A stretch of 64,000 bases of DNA from Bemisia tabaci. Lineage: Eukaryota; Arthropoda; Insecta; Hemiptera; Aleyrodidae. A program made the translations under genes and the position numbers. Positions 52,315 through 64,000 of this stretch are shown in pieces. The stretch is taken from positions 19,649,313 through 19,713,312 of the forward strand of contig NC_092800.1 in NCBI RefSeq assembly GCF_918797505.1, given 5' to 3'. How positions within the stretch are numbered: position 1 is the first letter of the stretch; the number at the start of each line of letters is the position of its first letter. Below the pieces are notes generated by a model. It had not been told where the DNA came from and ran no database searches. It saw only the letters and a list, made by a program, of their open reading frames with translations.

Positions 52315-52356
52315 CAGGTATTTTTATTTCATTCTTTTTATACTTCACTGTTCCAG

Positions 52357-55300
52357 AAATGGCAGAGCAATCTGGGTCGGATGAGGAGGGAGAAGATTGG
52401 CGGCTGGACTTTGGTTTTTGGATCGGTAACATTTCACTGGGAGTATTGTTCGTGCTCCTTTACCGATGTTTTCGTGTTTTCTTCGGACTTCTCCTAAAAT
52501 TTTACCGTCGCACGTTAGCGTGTAAGTATATGTGCTTACCAGTTTTAGTGTTGCAAACCTGTACAACCAAATCCATCGACCTACGTTCATCATACAGTAA
52601 AATGCGGCCCATCAAATGAGATGTGACGACACAACTAAAATTAGAGTACCCCCATAGAGAGAATATTGACACTTGAGGATCCATTTTAGATTGGTTTAAT
52701 ATAATATCAGATTCCATGACTGTCTTAGGCCCAGAAAACGGAAGACGCTGATGCAAATATCGTCAGCTTTCGGCCAAAGTATCACAAGCGCCATGCGACG
52801 TTTCAAAATTTCTAACACTATTTTATTTTTTTACACAGAAGTTGTTGGTTGAATCCGTTCGAAAATTTCACTGAAGCTAATCGGTAGCACAAAGAAAATT
52901 CAGAGAAATTTTCTGACAGCTTCATTGAACGATTTCTCTGTAAAAAAAAAATGAAATGGCGGCAGAAATTTTGAAACGTCGCGTGTCTTGTGATACTATG
53001 ACCGTAAGGTGACGATATGGTTCAAAATCAGTAAAATGTGGCTTACTTGCTCGCTTGCAGTACTGACTTTTGCTGAGAGAACTTAGTTGAACTTGTTCAG
53101 CCAGTTATTAAATTAATTCTGTACATTACAATTGAAAAATTTATTTTTAACATGACCTTTTCTATGCTATAAGGTGAAAAAATTATAGATGACCAAGACT
53201 TGGCACAAAAACCCCGTCTATCTAAATGGCCGCCATTTCCCGAGTTGTTTAGGATCTCTATATAGTCCAGAGTTCATACTCTCTTCATAAAGGTACTCAA
53301 AACTAAAATTGATGGAGGTATCTTGTAAATGAACCCTTTCAGTGGTTACGTCCTACCAGCATTGATTTTTACGAATAAGTGATCTTCGTATTTGCACAAG
53401 GATAACTCACCGTTCTTGCTTCCATTTTGGCCCTGCTATACGCCCTCCTATTGGCTGTGCTCTGAATGTTTCCATGCATCCCGAGGACCTATTTACTTAC
53501 ATTTAAAGAGTTATCACTCATAAAACGCCGCATATGCATTCAAATATTGCCAAATGTCCTTTGAAAAAGTACTGTTTTTGTGAAAAGTCTACTTTTCTTT
53601 GCAACAGTTTCAGATGATTTAGCTATAATTCCAAACAAGCTTTTTCTGAAAAATTGAAAGACAAATATTAACAAATCCCCCAGAAAATTGGTGCTTTCAT
53701 AGCTGGCAACAGCCAAGATTTCATGCGGTGTTTTTCCGCAGCAAGGCAGTTTAGTTTTGATCCCTAAACTATGGACCATCATTCATTGCAAAATAAGGAT
53801 GATGGTTCCACATACACCGTTACAGTTGGAGTGCCGCATCACTTGTAAACAAAATCGCCGCTAGTTCGCCTTCAAATTCGGCGATGCAACCTAACTTCAC
53901 ACCGAAGTTGCATCCACCGATTGACTGTATTCTGAAAGTGTCCACGTATCCTGAGGTGGACATGGGCAGTATGAGGGGACTTCCACGGAGACTTTAACGC
54001 AATGCTAGAAACATAGAGGTCATTTTCAAACGCTCATTCCCTCGGGTCGATTCTGATTCATTGAATAATTCATTGATGTGTATGTTGCCTGTATGGGCAA
54101 TGATGGCATTTTACTTACATTTGAGGAATTATCAATCAATTGACAGACACGCACTGCCATGCAACGGGAAAACGCCAACCCGCGCGTATGAACATTCTAA
54201 TGTTGACAAATGTCTCTTAATAAGTTACCGTTTTGTAGGATAATTATGAATATTTTTCGTTGAAAGTTTCAAATGATTTAGCTCAAATTGTGAAAAAACG
54301 TCTATAAAAAATTGGAAGGAAATATCCAAATTAAGTTTCATAAAGGGGGATCTTTGTCCTGAAATATTAGAGAGCTCTGGTAATATAGTCTTTTATTTCG
54401 ACCTCAATACTTTATGAAACACCCATGTCAACTGAGATGGATACATACTTATGGAATGGTAAACGCAAGAAGTTCACTAATCAGAGAAATGACACGAGTT
54501 GTAAAAATGAGAAAACCCCGAAACACTGCGATCTTTATGGTAGCCTAGATAGTTGATGCATATGTAATTTTTAGCGCTGAGTTTGGAAAAGACCTTAGTT
54601 TTTCCTTTGACCATCCGTCGCTCCGTAAAACTGTAATTTTTAAACTGGGTGGTGCTTTTTTTTAAAAAAAATTGAGTTTTTTATGGAAAATTCCATTCAG
54701 TTTTTTGGGGTACTCGTCCACGATAGAAAAAAAAACGAAGGTTATTTTCATTTTGTCTCAAGTATGCGTATTTTTTCTCAACAGGGCTAAACCCAAAGTA
54801 TGGGAGAAGGTTGGCGCTCTTACAGTGGATTGAGAAGCGTGCAGGACGGAAGATACACGGGTTTTCGGAACTATGGGAGAATCCTGAATTACTGAGCGTT
54901 GTTGTTGACAGCGTCATCCCACAAGCGTACGAGGAAGGTGAAGGCGAAGATGTCACCCGTCATGCAGCTCTACAGCAAATCCAGTCAACTCTATCGCGAT
55001 ATTTTGAAATTCGACCTGTGAGTCTTTTGTCTTTTGATACAAGTATGTGTAAAGAATGGATCGCATTTAGCAAAAGAGAACCAGAGCGATTACAGTGTTG
55101 TAAAAATTTTGGTTCTTCATAATTATATGAGAAATCTCTCAAAATGGCAAATAGTTTTTTGCTTCCCACCCAAAAATTGTTAACTTTATAAGAAAATAAG
55201 GGTGTGAATTTTAAAATTGTACAAAAATTAAGTATTTTTAAAAGAACTGAAGAAATTGCACGATTTTGAAAACACTGTAATCGTGCGGGTTCCTTTTTAC

Positions 55301-58300
55301 TTAATGCAATCCCGATGTGACAAGTTTGACAGCATGTTGCGTCTTTGTAAAAATATCGATGACAAAGCAATTGAAGAATTCCCTTAGATCCTGGCAAAAA
55401 AAAGAAAAAAGAAAAAAAAAACCATTTGAACACGAGTTATATACGGTTGCAAAATATCAAAAGAACCAAAAAACGCGGATGAAATTTTGTGTTCAAAAAC
55501 GAATATGATTGGGGCCGTCCTTGAAAAACTAAAATCGTCGCACCTCTGACGTTAGAGCGTACGCCAATCTTCGTGTATAATATACTTAATTCAATGTTTT
55601 TTGGGGCTCATGCTGAAACCCTGATGCACTCTTAGGCCAGAGGAGCGACGAAAAGGTAAAGGAGATTGTTGTTAGGCTGATTCAAGTTGAATCGGTCTAT
55701 ACGTAAGTTATGATAATAGAATTCATCCCTTGAATGGCTGGTGCGGGGTGCTTGATCGGAGTCGCGCGCACGGTGACTTGACACGAGAAGACAGAAATCC
55801 GAAACGCCTTCAATTTTTGCGTATGCAGCATGCACATCCTTGGAATGCGAATAGGAGTATCAAGGCGCTTCCAGGAGAGCTGCTTCACGCATGTTGGTAG
55901 GCATGCGAGATACCCATCGTGGGTCATAGCTACGATCGTCCCGTTGCTCTTTTGTTGCAAGCATAATATGAGGGTGCTTTCATGGTTGAAAATTAAATGT
56001 ACCGGACCATCTTTTGACCAGAATTGTTGGACATTACACAGAGTAGAGAAAAGTTGAACCAAAGTTCTTCAGTATTTTTCAGTAAAATTTTTATTTGTAA
56101 AAATTAAGCAGATAGGAGACAAGTTTGAGTATTGAAGATAACTCTTAATCAGTTTACAAAGTGAGCATAAATGCTAACTGGATCACATTTTGCAAAAAGG
56201 AACCAGGAGCATTCCAGTGTTGTTAAGATTGTGCAAATTTCTTCACCTTGCAAATATAAACCGATCATCGATACAAGTTTTATCTTTACCCTCAATAATC
56301 GATGAATTCAGGACGAAAATCACCTTTGAAAATCTGATTTTTTTCATTATTTTAGTGATTGTATTGGGAAGCATGTATGTTGCACAATTCTAGCAACATT
56401 GGAATGCTCTTGGTTCCTTTTTGCAAAATGCAATCCAACTAGCGTCCGCAAGCAATAAACTAGCAGAAAATCTGCTCACTACGAAATTTTGATTTTTTTC
56501 TGCTTTTTGTTGCTCGTGCTACACTGTAATGTTCATGACATATTTTCTCACGTTTACAGATGTTCCTCGGGGAGGAGCTGAAGAGGTCCTGGGACCGAAA
56601 AATCGAGAACAAGTTCATTCGACTTTTGCACTTAATCAAAGCCTCAATCGAGCGACTGGAGCGGACGACAAAGCAAGAGGACGCGAGTGAGTACGTTGCT
56701 CGAGGCATGGGTCTCATTACGGCAACCCAGGGGCACGCCGCGTTTTTTTACGTCTATTCTCGACACGAACTTGATTTCGACGCAATGCGCATTACAATCG
56801 CGGGGCCCAATGGAGATGCAGGAGAGATCACCGTCATCGGTTCACGAGAGGATTCCAAGAACCACACGACTGGAATCCACATCAAGTATGAAGTCATCGC
56901 AAACGCAGGCTCGCTCCAAGACGGCGTCAAGAAGTGTCTGAAGGTGGTCTACACTCCCAATCAAACTGGTTCGTACCGTCTTGATATCTCAAAGCATGGG
57001 TATATAATACTAGGGTCACCTTTCAATATCACGGTCGACCCCCCAAGCAGGAAGATCCCAACGAGTAGCGCCACGCCGAAGTCGGAAACTCGAGTTATAA
57101 ACAGAATAGTTGACTTTGTCAATGAGAAAATGCTACTTACGGATAAAGGTGAGCTGATTAAAATTAGTTCTGATTCCCAATCTAGTTCCGCCCTGACTAC
57201 ACTAAAGACGAGGATGAACGAGCAAAGTTCGGTAGCCTTATCTTTAGCTAAAATTCTTCAGAAGGATGCCGCGAGGGAAGCCAAGCCTACTCCGGAGGTG
57301 TTCTTTGAGATTTGCGAATACATCATGAAGACATGTCACTTCATTTTACAAAACAGTTCAAGCAGTAGAGGCTTGCGTCTCATTTCCGGTGCCAACAAAT
57401 GCATCAGCCGTGATTCGCTGTTGCTGGACGATGGAATCATAACAGAGGTGGCGCATACGGAGCAAGAGATGAAGAAGCTCCTAGAGGCGCGAGCTGCTTT
57501 GGAAAACAATTCAATACAGAATGAAAGTGTGAAGGATCCTGATGTTGCTTTCATAGATAATTTGCTCGCGGCTGATAACAGAGTGTCTTGTCAACGAATA
57601 GAGCGTCGACGGAAGTTTGAGCGTCATCGTCACTATGATGACGATACATCACAGGCGGAAAGCTTAGACGACGATGTTTTCAGTTTTGATGGCAACAGAA
57701 ATTCATTTTTGAAGAGGCCCGCTTCGACTGAGAATTATTTGAACCCAGATGTAATTATGAATAGGTCGCAGCTAGTTACTCCTGATATTGTATACGTAAA
57801 TTTGCTGGAAACAGAGGACCCTGTGATTTGTCGTCAAATTGACCCCACTGTAAAATCTGCGCCGGTCTCTTTGAGTGGTGTACTGTCATCAGAACATTCT
57901 ATAACTAAAGCGAGAGAGTTTTTCAAGCATAATAAGGAAATTAAAAATAAAGTTACAGATCTCGAATCAAATTTTTTTAAGTCAGTTGAAGAGTCTCTCG
58001 TATCTGATGAGTCAAATTCTCTTTCTGAAGCAGATGGGCTCTCGGTTAGTGAGCCTTCGACTGCTGATCTCTCTTTTTTTGAGCAGCGAGAAGCAGCTGA
58101 TATACTTAAAAATACGGAGGCATTTCGTGGGAAACCTTCAAAAATTATAATAAGCAGACAGGAAAATATTTTTAAGCAAATGGATGACCAATCAAGATTG
58201 AATACATGTTCCAGAGTAAAAGAGATAAAAAACGAAGAAAAAGAAACTGACGTTGTTCAGGAAGCCGCAGAAGAGTGTGCCGAAAATGAAATCGTCGAGT

Positions 58301-61300
58301 CAACTAAGGTCAACGTTTCGGTCCGCAAAATAATAAATGATTTTGAAAAAATGTTGCAGGCTCAAAACGAGCAGGTTGATGATATACTGAATACTATGTT
58401 GGACCATCCAAGTGATAAAACGCTCGTTCCGCATCGATCAGATTGTGTCAATGAAGAAGATTATCCCACCGGTATTCAGGACTATGAAAAAGTTGGACTT
58501 CACGCACCTACAACATTGATACAAAACCAGGAGACAACTACCGAATCTCTAAATGGTGCCAGTAGTAGCACAAGTTACTATATGTCCGAGGCTTTTGGTG
58601 CTCGTAACTCAGCCGAAATAATGAACAGCCTAAAATTAGAAGAATCTGAAACACTGAAACAAAATACCCCTCAGTTATGCACTGAAAAACATAAAAAAAT
58701 TGAAATCTTCCATAAAAGTGTTTTTAAACAGCATATTGAAGAAAACATTTCCGATGATGATCGTGTAGATGATCCGTCGCATCGTCTTAAACTTGATGAC
58801 AATGATGATCAAGTAAGATCAACTACAGATGAGGTTGTTGACGGAGTGGTCAAAGACCAAGGAAATGTGGACTCTTGTCATCAAGGAGGAACAACACCAT
58901 TAAATCCAAATAATGGCCCTGAACTAATAGCTGACGACAAAGGTGACACACTCCAGAATGACCTGCTAAACGCAATAGTGGCCCCTTTTGAACGTCTAGA
59001 GCAAGAAGCGAGTGAGCAAGCTGTAGGCACTGTTCGAGAGGAATTACTTCAGATTGGAAAGACTTTGGTAGAGGCATTGCTGAGGCATCCGATCCAGACA
59101 GACACGGTAAAAAATGTCATAAAACGTGTCTCTTTGCAAAAAAGTCTGAGTGCTGAAAGCGTTAAGATATTTTTAAGTTCCCTAGATGAAAGCAATCATC
59201 AAATCTTATCGCGGCAAAATGACGAAATTTCGGAATCAATTCCTAGGATTGTTAATTCAGAAGTTGAAGGAGGAGCTGGACAATGTGAAATCTCAGAAAT
59301 AGATTCTGAAGAAAAATTAGGACCAATGATAGATCAATTTGATTCAAAATTTTCTTCGTCAAGTGAATTCAGAAAAAAAAGCTTAGGTGTTGAAAATTTA
59401 ACCTCTTTATCCATGGAGACCTCATTTGATCCAGATGACTCATGGCGTGAGGCTTTTAACGAAGTAGAAAGACCATTAAATGATGATCAAATGAAAAATC
59501 ACCCGGTAGATACTTACCACAAACAGTTCAAAAGTAAAGAGGAACCATGCTCTGGGATGGTCGTATGTGATACTAAAAGTGAAGACAAATCAATCTCCAG
59601 TAAGTTCAGCGTTAATGAGAAGACTGAGGAACAGCAAGATCTAGAAACTACAAGTGTTTCTTCCGCGAATAATTTGACTTCCGAAGATCAGGATTCCACG
59701 AGAAAAGCAAGTGAAAAAACTGTAAATCTACCCATTAGCAGCGTTCAAAAACTGCAACCCCAACAGGACCAGGCAGAGGAGGTTGCATGCAACATTAACT
59801 TGATGTCATTAACATTAGATGGACTACTCGTATCAACAGAAGAAAGCCGAGTGACGAACGAAATGGAGGTACTATGCTTGGATGAGTCTGTGCCGGATGA
59901 TAGGGAAAATTCATCTTGTCCGGAGCATATTCCCAGTTTATGTGATCAAACTATACCCAACGAAAAGTTGCATGAAGATATCGCTGACATTCAGTTGCTA
60001 CGCAGTAAAGCATCACTTGGTGATACAGAAAAACAGGCTGAATCAACGCTAAATATTAATGCGAACTCCGAGATCGAATGTACTTCTGTAACCCAAAGTT
60101 TAGCCTCGTGTCACAACGACAGTCTTCTCAAACAAGTCAAGACAGAAGTAAATCCATCGATTATTGAAGCCACCGTACGTATGCCAGATAGATGTCTAAT
60201 TGATGGTACTTCGAAATTTGTTCAAAAAGATGAAGATACTGCTTCGAAAAATCACGGGTTGGACGAAAATTGTATAAATGAACAAAAAAATGAATCAAAT
60301 GCCGTTGCATTTTTAACAGAGCCGATCACATCTTGCGATCGTTTAAAAGAGGAAACGGTCAGTCTCTCTACACCATTCGGAGAAGAAGAGTTAGACTCTC
60401 CCAGTAGCATGAGTAAAATTGAACCTAACAAAGTTACTGAATGTCCTCTTCCAGCAGAGGAAAATATATCAAGGGAAATTTTCACGTCTAACATGTTCAA
60501 TGAAGATAAGCGCGATTGTAATCTCAGAGAATCCGATAGCATGATCACGCCAATGTCGGTTGAAATCATAACTAAAAATCTTGATGATATGGCTATTATT
60601 TCTTCGAGAAGGAGTGGAACTGCTACAGAAGTTATTCACAATTCGATTGCACTTGCGGGCACTTTTGAAGAGGAAAACAGGGATCAGCTATTGCATTCTT
60701 GTCCCCCTATCTTATTAGATCCTGAAAATTGTGATAGTTCATCAATATCCTCGGTTGATGACTGTAGAGAACTAGGTTCTGAGTCAATAAACGACAGTAA
60801 AAACAACTTTGATGAGACAGAGATCCAACAAAAAAGCTATCAAGATGATCCAATTGTCGCAGTGACCCAGAGTAAAGAATTAGAGGGTTCAGATTCAGAT
60901 ATAGGTACCTCTCATATCCCTGCGGTAACTCAAAAGAGATCGGTAGATTTGTCTAACGATTTTCGGCCGCCGTTCAGCAATTTTCCATTTTACTGCGACG
61001 AATCCGATGAATTTGGAAAAATTAAGTGCAAACTATGCTCTGATCAGTGCAACGTAGATCGTAAAATTACCGCATCTCTTCCCATGAGTCCAGCCTCTGT
61101 CTCAAAAATTAGATGCAAACTTTGCAGTCAGCAAACTGTCGTGGAATGTTCATCGGGTGACCAAAACGTTCAATCAGATTCAAAATCAGTTAGTTCACCC
61201 ATGTCAACCACACTTGACGAAAAGTCGATGGATCAGAATGACCTAATTATTACGAGCACTACAAGTCCGGTAAGGGATAATATTATTCCATTGCATCACG

Positions 61301-64000
61301 AGTCTGAATTATGTTCGGAGGAAGCACAGGCGAAGGAAAATCTTCACAACGAACTTATCAACATTCAGGATGACGATCATGAGAGGTTGAAGGGAAACAC
61401 AAACCAAAGTGAAATCAGCCAAAAAGAAGTATCAAAACCAGTTACTAAATGCAATACATACGAGAGAGAAGGGTTAGATTTAACTTCTGGTAAAACTGAA
61501 GCAAGCGGCGCACATCAGCATTCCGACAAGAATGTTAGGTACGCTAAAAAGGATGAATCATTCAATGAAGAGTTCATTCTCTCCACGGTTCAAAATACAG
61601 GGTGGGAAGAAGACAATAGTTCATCACAAAATGAGATCGTATTATCAGAACCCGATGGCACCTTAACGACGGATATTTCATGTCACATTAGTGAGGAAGG
61701 GGGTTTGAGTTTGAGTGAAAGGATTCAAGTCAGTGATGGATCAAATGAGGATCTAGCAGCCTCTGTTGGAGGTGCGAATGAAGAAGAAGGTCCCCTACAA
61801 TTTTCTTCACGTCAAAATACTGTTGTTAGTGTCACAAAGGAGGAAATGAAACCTATAAATACAGCCGAAGATTCCATGTCGAATGAAAATCTAAGTACAA
61901 ATGAGAGCGGTTTGGATGAAATAGATCCAGCGTTGGATATATCACCATGCACTAGTGTAAAACCAGCTGAAAAATTATCCAACGTCGAAGACAAGGCTTT
62001 TGCCTCCGACGAATGTATTGTCAATGAACCAATCTGCGATCTTAAATCATCTCAAATATTTCAGACTGAGTCTACCTTACTGCCAAAAGAGGAGAGCAAT
62101 ATTACCCCAACATCCATGTCATCTTGCAATGATAGTGCTATTACGACAGAAATGATGTGTCACACTGTCGAACATTGTCTAGAATCTGAATGTTCTAGTC
62201 CGATGTCGGCTACCAACTTTCAAGACATTACTGAAGAATATAATTCTCAAGATATCCATCATCAGAAAAATAATGATAGTGGAGCAAAGCACGAAACGAA
62301 GATTAATATCAATGTTTCAGATGCATCACCGAATAAGAATTTTGGAATATGTGCATCAGTTTTAGATAGGGATTCCCTCTTAAATGCTGCATTAAATACT
62401 CAAACGGAATCAGAGGAAAAATTATCAGAAATCAGACATTCAACATCCGTGCCTGAGGAACAAGTAACAACTCAAAGGAGCGACGACATACAGCCCTCTA
62501 GAAATGATACGTCATCAGACAAAGACACAAGTATATTCGCTCAAAAAGACGCATTATCGGAACTTCATGATATCGATGCGCAGGATGAAATACGCAGCAT
62601 TGATGGTAGAGAAAATAGTACAAAACTGGTGCAGGAATCCAATGAGAAGCCTCATATAATCAATGAAAACGTTACCTCAGCTGACGTAAGCATTGATGAA
62701 ACTTTTCTCCTACAAAATACGGTTAATGAGGCAACGTGCAAAAACCAGGAGGACCAAAATGTCGAGAAGAAAGTCTCAGCTAGTGATTCAGACAGAGATG
62801 AAAAACCATTAGGAAACACTTTGTTGGATATTGAATCGAATGTACAGGCCGACTTATCCGAAACTAAATTAGATACAGAAAAAGTGACGCCCTTACCTGT
62901 GGAACCAACTACATCTCAACACCTCTGTGATTTCAGTTCATTATCAAAGGTCGACTCCACGAAACATTCACATTCTTTAGAGGAGAGGAGGGTTTTCTCC
63001 TCCGATGATTTTGTAATAGTGCGTTCAAAAAATTCGAAGTGTTCACCTTCTTCTGAGGAGCCGAGGATTTTTTCTTCTGATGACTTCGTGATAATCAGCT
63101 CAAAAAGTGCGAAACATGCTAAAAGCATGGTGGTGTCTGAGACAAAGAACAGTGAACTGTCTGCATCACAAGCAGTAACCTCGGGAGAAAAGGATACTTC
63201 GGACGATAGAGATTTGAATGTTGTTTCCTCAGGGGATTCCTCTGACACAAACATTGAATCTCACATAAATATTTTGGTGCATCCAAATACCACTCCAACA
63301 CACAAGTCAGCAGGAATTGATGATAAAAATAACATTAACACGGATATAATTGACATAAAAGATACCAAAATGGATGAAAAACAGGCGGAGAATGTAAACA
63401 GAGAAAATGAAGGTAAAGAGTCTTTAAACGTTTCATCTCTCTCAGTCATGGGAATCAGCACAATGGAAGATCATTTTAGCACAAAAGAATTTTCAAAAGA
63501 CGCGACAGATCAAGAAGTAAAAGATACTCAAAGCACCGTCCACCCTCCCAACCCTGATAAATTCGTTTTACCCTCAATACAAAAGGTAGAAGCAATATCG
63601 AATTCAACTGAGGAGATTAATTCAGGGGGTGCCAGAAATTGCGGCCAGCTTGATTTTAAATTGGATGACATCGAGCTTAATAGCACGGACGGAATTTCGG
63701 TCGAAAATAAATACAAAAATCAAGACAACGTACTAAATTTGAATTTTTCTGAGGATCACAAAAACATTGATGAACTGGCATTGAAGCAGAGTGAAATTCA
63801 CTCTGATGTTAGTGAGATAGAGTTCAAAAATGTTCCAAATACAGAGGACAGCGATGCAGAAATTGGTTCACATGTTACTAATACAGTTTCTGATAGAACC
63901 GTGATGTCTGAGAGTTCAAGAAATAGCAACGTTCTCGAAATTGATGACTCCACGCACAACGAACGAAACAACTCAATTTTTTCCAAAGATAAGTCTTTCA
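52357..64000 (+). CDS. Large membrane-anchored CH-like / filamin-repeat protein, 3' end beyond the window
   Basis: Exons 52357-52521 (ATG 52359), 54785-55017 and 56560 to at least 64000 join in phase (1, then 0). More than 2,600 codons are present and the last exon is still open at the edge. A pyrimidine tract and CAG directly precede 52357, so a 5' UTR exon lies upstream. Residues 1-20 are acidic; 21-48 are hydrophobic with two Arg, a transmembrane or hairpin anchor. Residues 59-140 resemble a calponin-homology domain (LALLQWIEKRAG, GFSELWENPELLSVVVDSVIP). About 175-294 is one filamin-type Ig repeat (GMGLITATQGHAAFFYV, YTPNQTGSYRLDISKHG, GSPFNITV). After about 300 the chain is acidic and Ser/Thr-rich. 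It holds two CKLC motifs (1622-1625, 1651-1654) and a tandem 25-residue repeat with SSDDFVI (2273-2292, 2298-2317). It is probably a cytosolic scaffold held on a membrane. I do not recognise a named orthologue. Confidence 0.85.
53521..53750. mobile_element. Decayed MITE family A copy in intron 1 of the CH/filamin gene
   Basis: AAACGCCGCATATGCATTCA...GCCAAATGTCC at the left; TTTCATGCGGTGTTTTTCCG, CAGCAAGGCAG at the right. The extreme left end is missing. Confidence 0.6.
54152..54340. mobile_element. Truncated MITE family A copy
   Basis: CTGCCATGCAACGGGAAAAC, GCGTATGAACATTCTAATGT and the AATATTTTTCGTTGAAAGTT interior match family A. The right end is lost. Confidence 0.55.
55058..55312. mobile_element. 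MITE family D copy, intron 2 of the CH/filamin gene
   Basis: GGATCGCATTTAGCAAAAGA, GAACCAGAG, CAGTGTTGT on the left is inverted at the right as ACACTGTAATCGTGCGGGTT, CC, TAATGCAATCC. Confidence 0.75.
55804..55868. repeat. Family E short repeat
   Basis: ACGCCTTCAATTTTTGCGTA, TGCAGCATGCACATCC and GAATAGGAGTATCAAGGCGC, in intron 2 of the CH/filamin gene. Confidence 0.65.
56180..56436. mobile_element. MITE family D, best copy
   Basis: GGATCACATTTTGCAAAAAG, GAACCAGGAGCATTCCAGTG, TTG on the left is inverted at the right as CAACATTGGAATGCTCTTGG, TTCCTTTTTGCAAAATGCAA, TCC. AACT stands on both flanks and may be the target duplication. It ends 123 bp before the giant exon. Confidence 0.85.

Larger units (their letters stand above)
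35453..52356. other. Repeat-rich intergenic or 5'-UTR-intron region
   Basis: No coding exon could be supported in these 17 kb. The content is mobile-element debris (listed separately) plus two GC-rich candidate first-exon regions at 39.1-39.46 and 41.0-41.33 kb. Because the first coding exon of the CH/filamin gene is preceded directly by a splice acceptor, much of this stretch may be its 5' UTR intron. Confidence 0.4.

Noticed and set aside
54960..55433. 157-codon minus-strand frame
   Set aside because: It is the antisense shadow of the CH/filamin exon 2 plus a family D MITE, and is low-complexity at its start.
55697..56062. 121-codon minus-strand frame
   Set aside because: It crosses a family E repeat within an intron of the CH/filamin gene; no splice or family evidence.
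56689..56696. Possible donor GTGAGTAC inside the giant exon of the CH/filamin gene
   Set aside because: Reading straight through encodes the start of the filamin repeat (SEYVARGMGLITATQGH), so the site is not used in the main transcript.

Overview
This is nuclear DNA from an insect: AT-rich, intron-rich and packed with short inverted-repeat transposons. A sap-feeding hemipteran is the likeliest source, and a whitefly such as Bemisia tabaci is my best guess. That guess rests on the maltase family, the insect-type tafazzin and a general impression of the repeats; it is inference, not an identification.

Four protein genes can be supported. (1) 669-1946 (+) is an intronless CENP-B/Tigger-type DNA-binding protein with three successive N-terminal HTH modules and no DDE transposase domain. 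(2) 9229-13165 (-) is a complete tafazzin in four coding exons (268 aa) that join in phase. (3) 20719-34737 (+) is a complete GH13 alpha-glucosidase (maltase) in ten exons (595 aa). Its catalytic Asp, Glu and Asp are intact and it ends in a hydrophobic tail that suggests a GPI anchor. (4) 52357 to the window end (+) is a large, probably membrane-anchored protein with a CH-like domain, one filamin repeat and a huge acidic Ser/Thr-rich region encoded by one open exon of at least 7.4 kb that is cut by the window edge.

Layout: 1-650 no gene; 0.67-1.95 kb HTH gene; 2-9.2 kb intergenic with three small inverted-repeat elements and a tandem duplication; 9.2-13.5 kb tafazzin; 13.5-20.7 kb intergenic with repeats and CpG-richer patches; 20.7-35.5 kb maltase with heavily invaded introns; 35.5-52.3 kb a repeat-rich intergenic or 5'-UTR-intron region with two candidate first exons and a 238-bp-arm foldback; 52.3-64 kb the CH/filamin gene.

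The genes do not form a pathway. The maltase probably digests dietary sugar at the gut surface. Tafazzin remodels mitochondrial cardiolipin. The HTH protein probably binds DNA. The CH/filamin protein is the least explained. Its tail carries a tandem 25-residue repeat whose core (SSDDFVIV / SSDDFVII) has the form of an LC3-interacting motif, so it could be a membrane-tethered cytoskeletal or selective-autophagy adaptor. That is the most interesting lead here.
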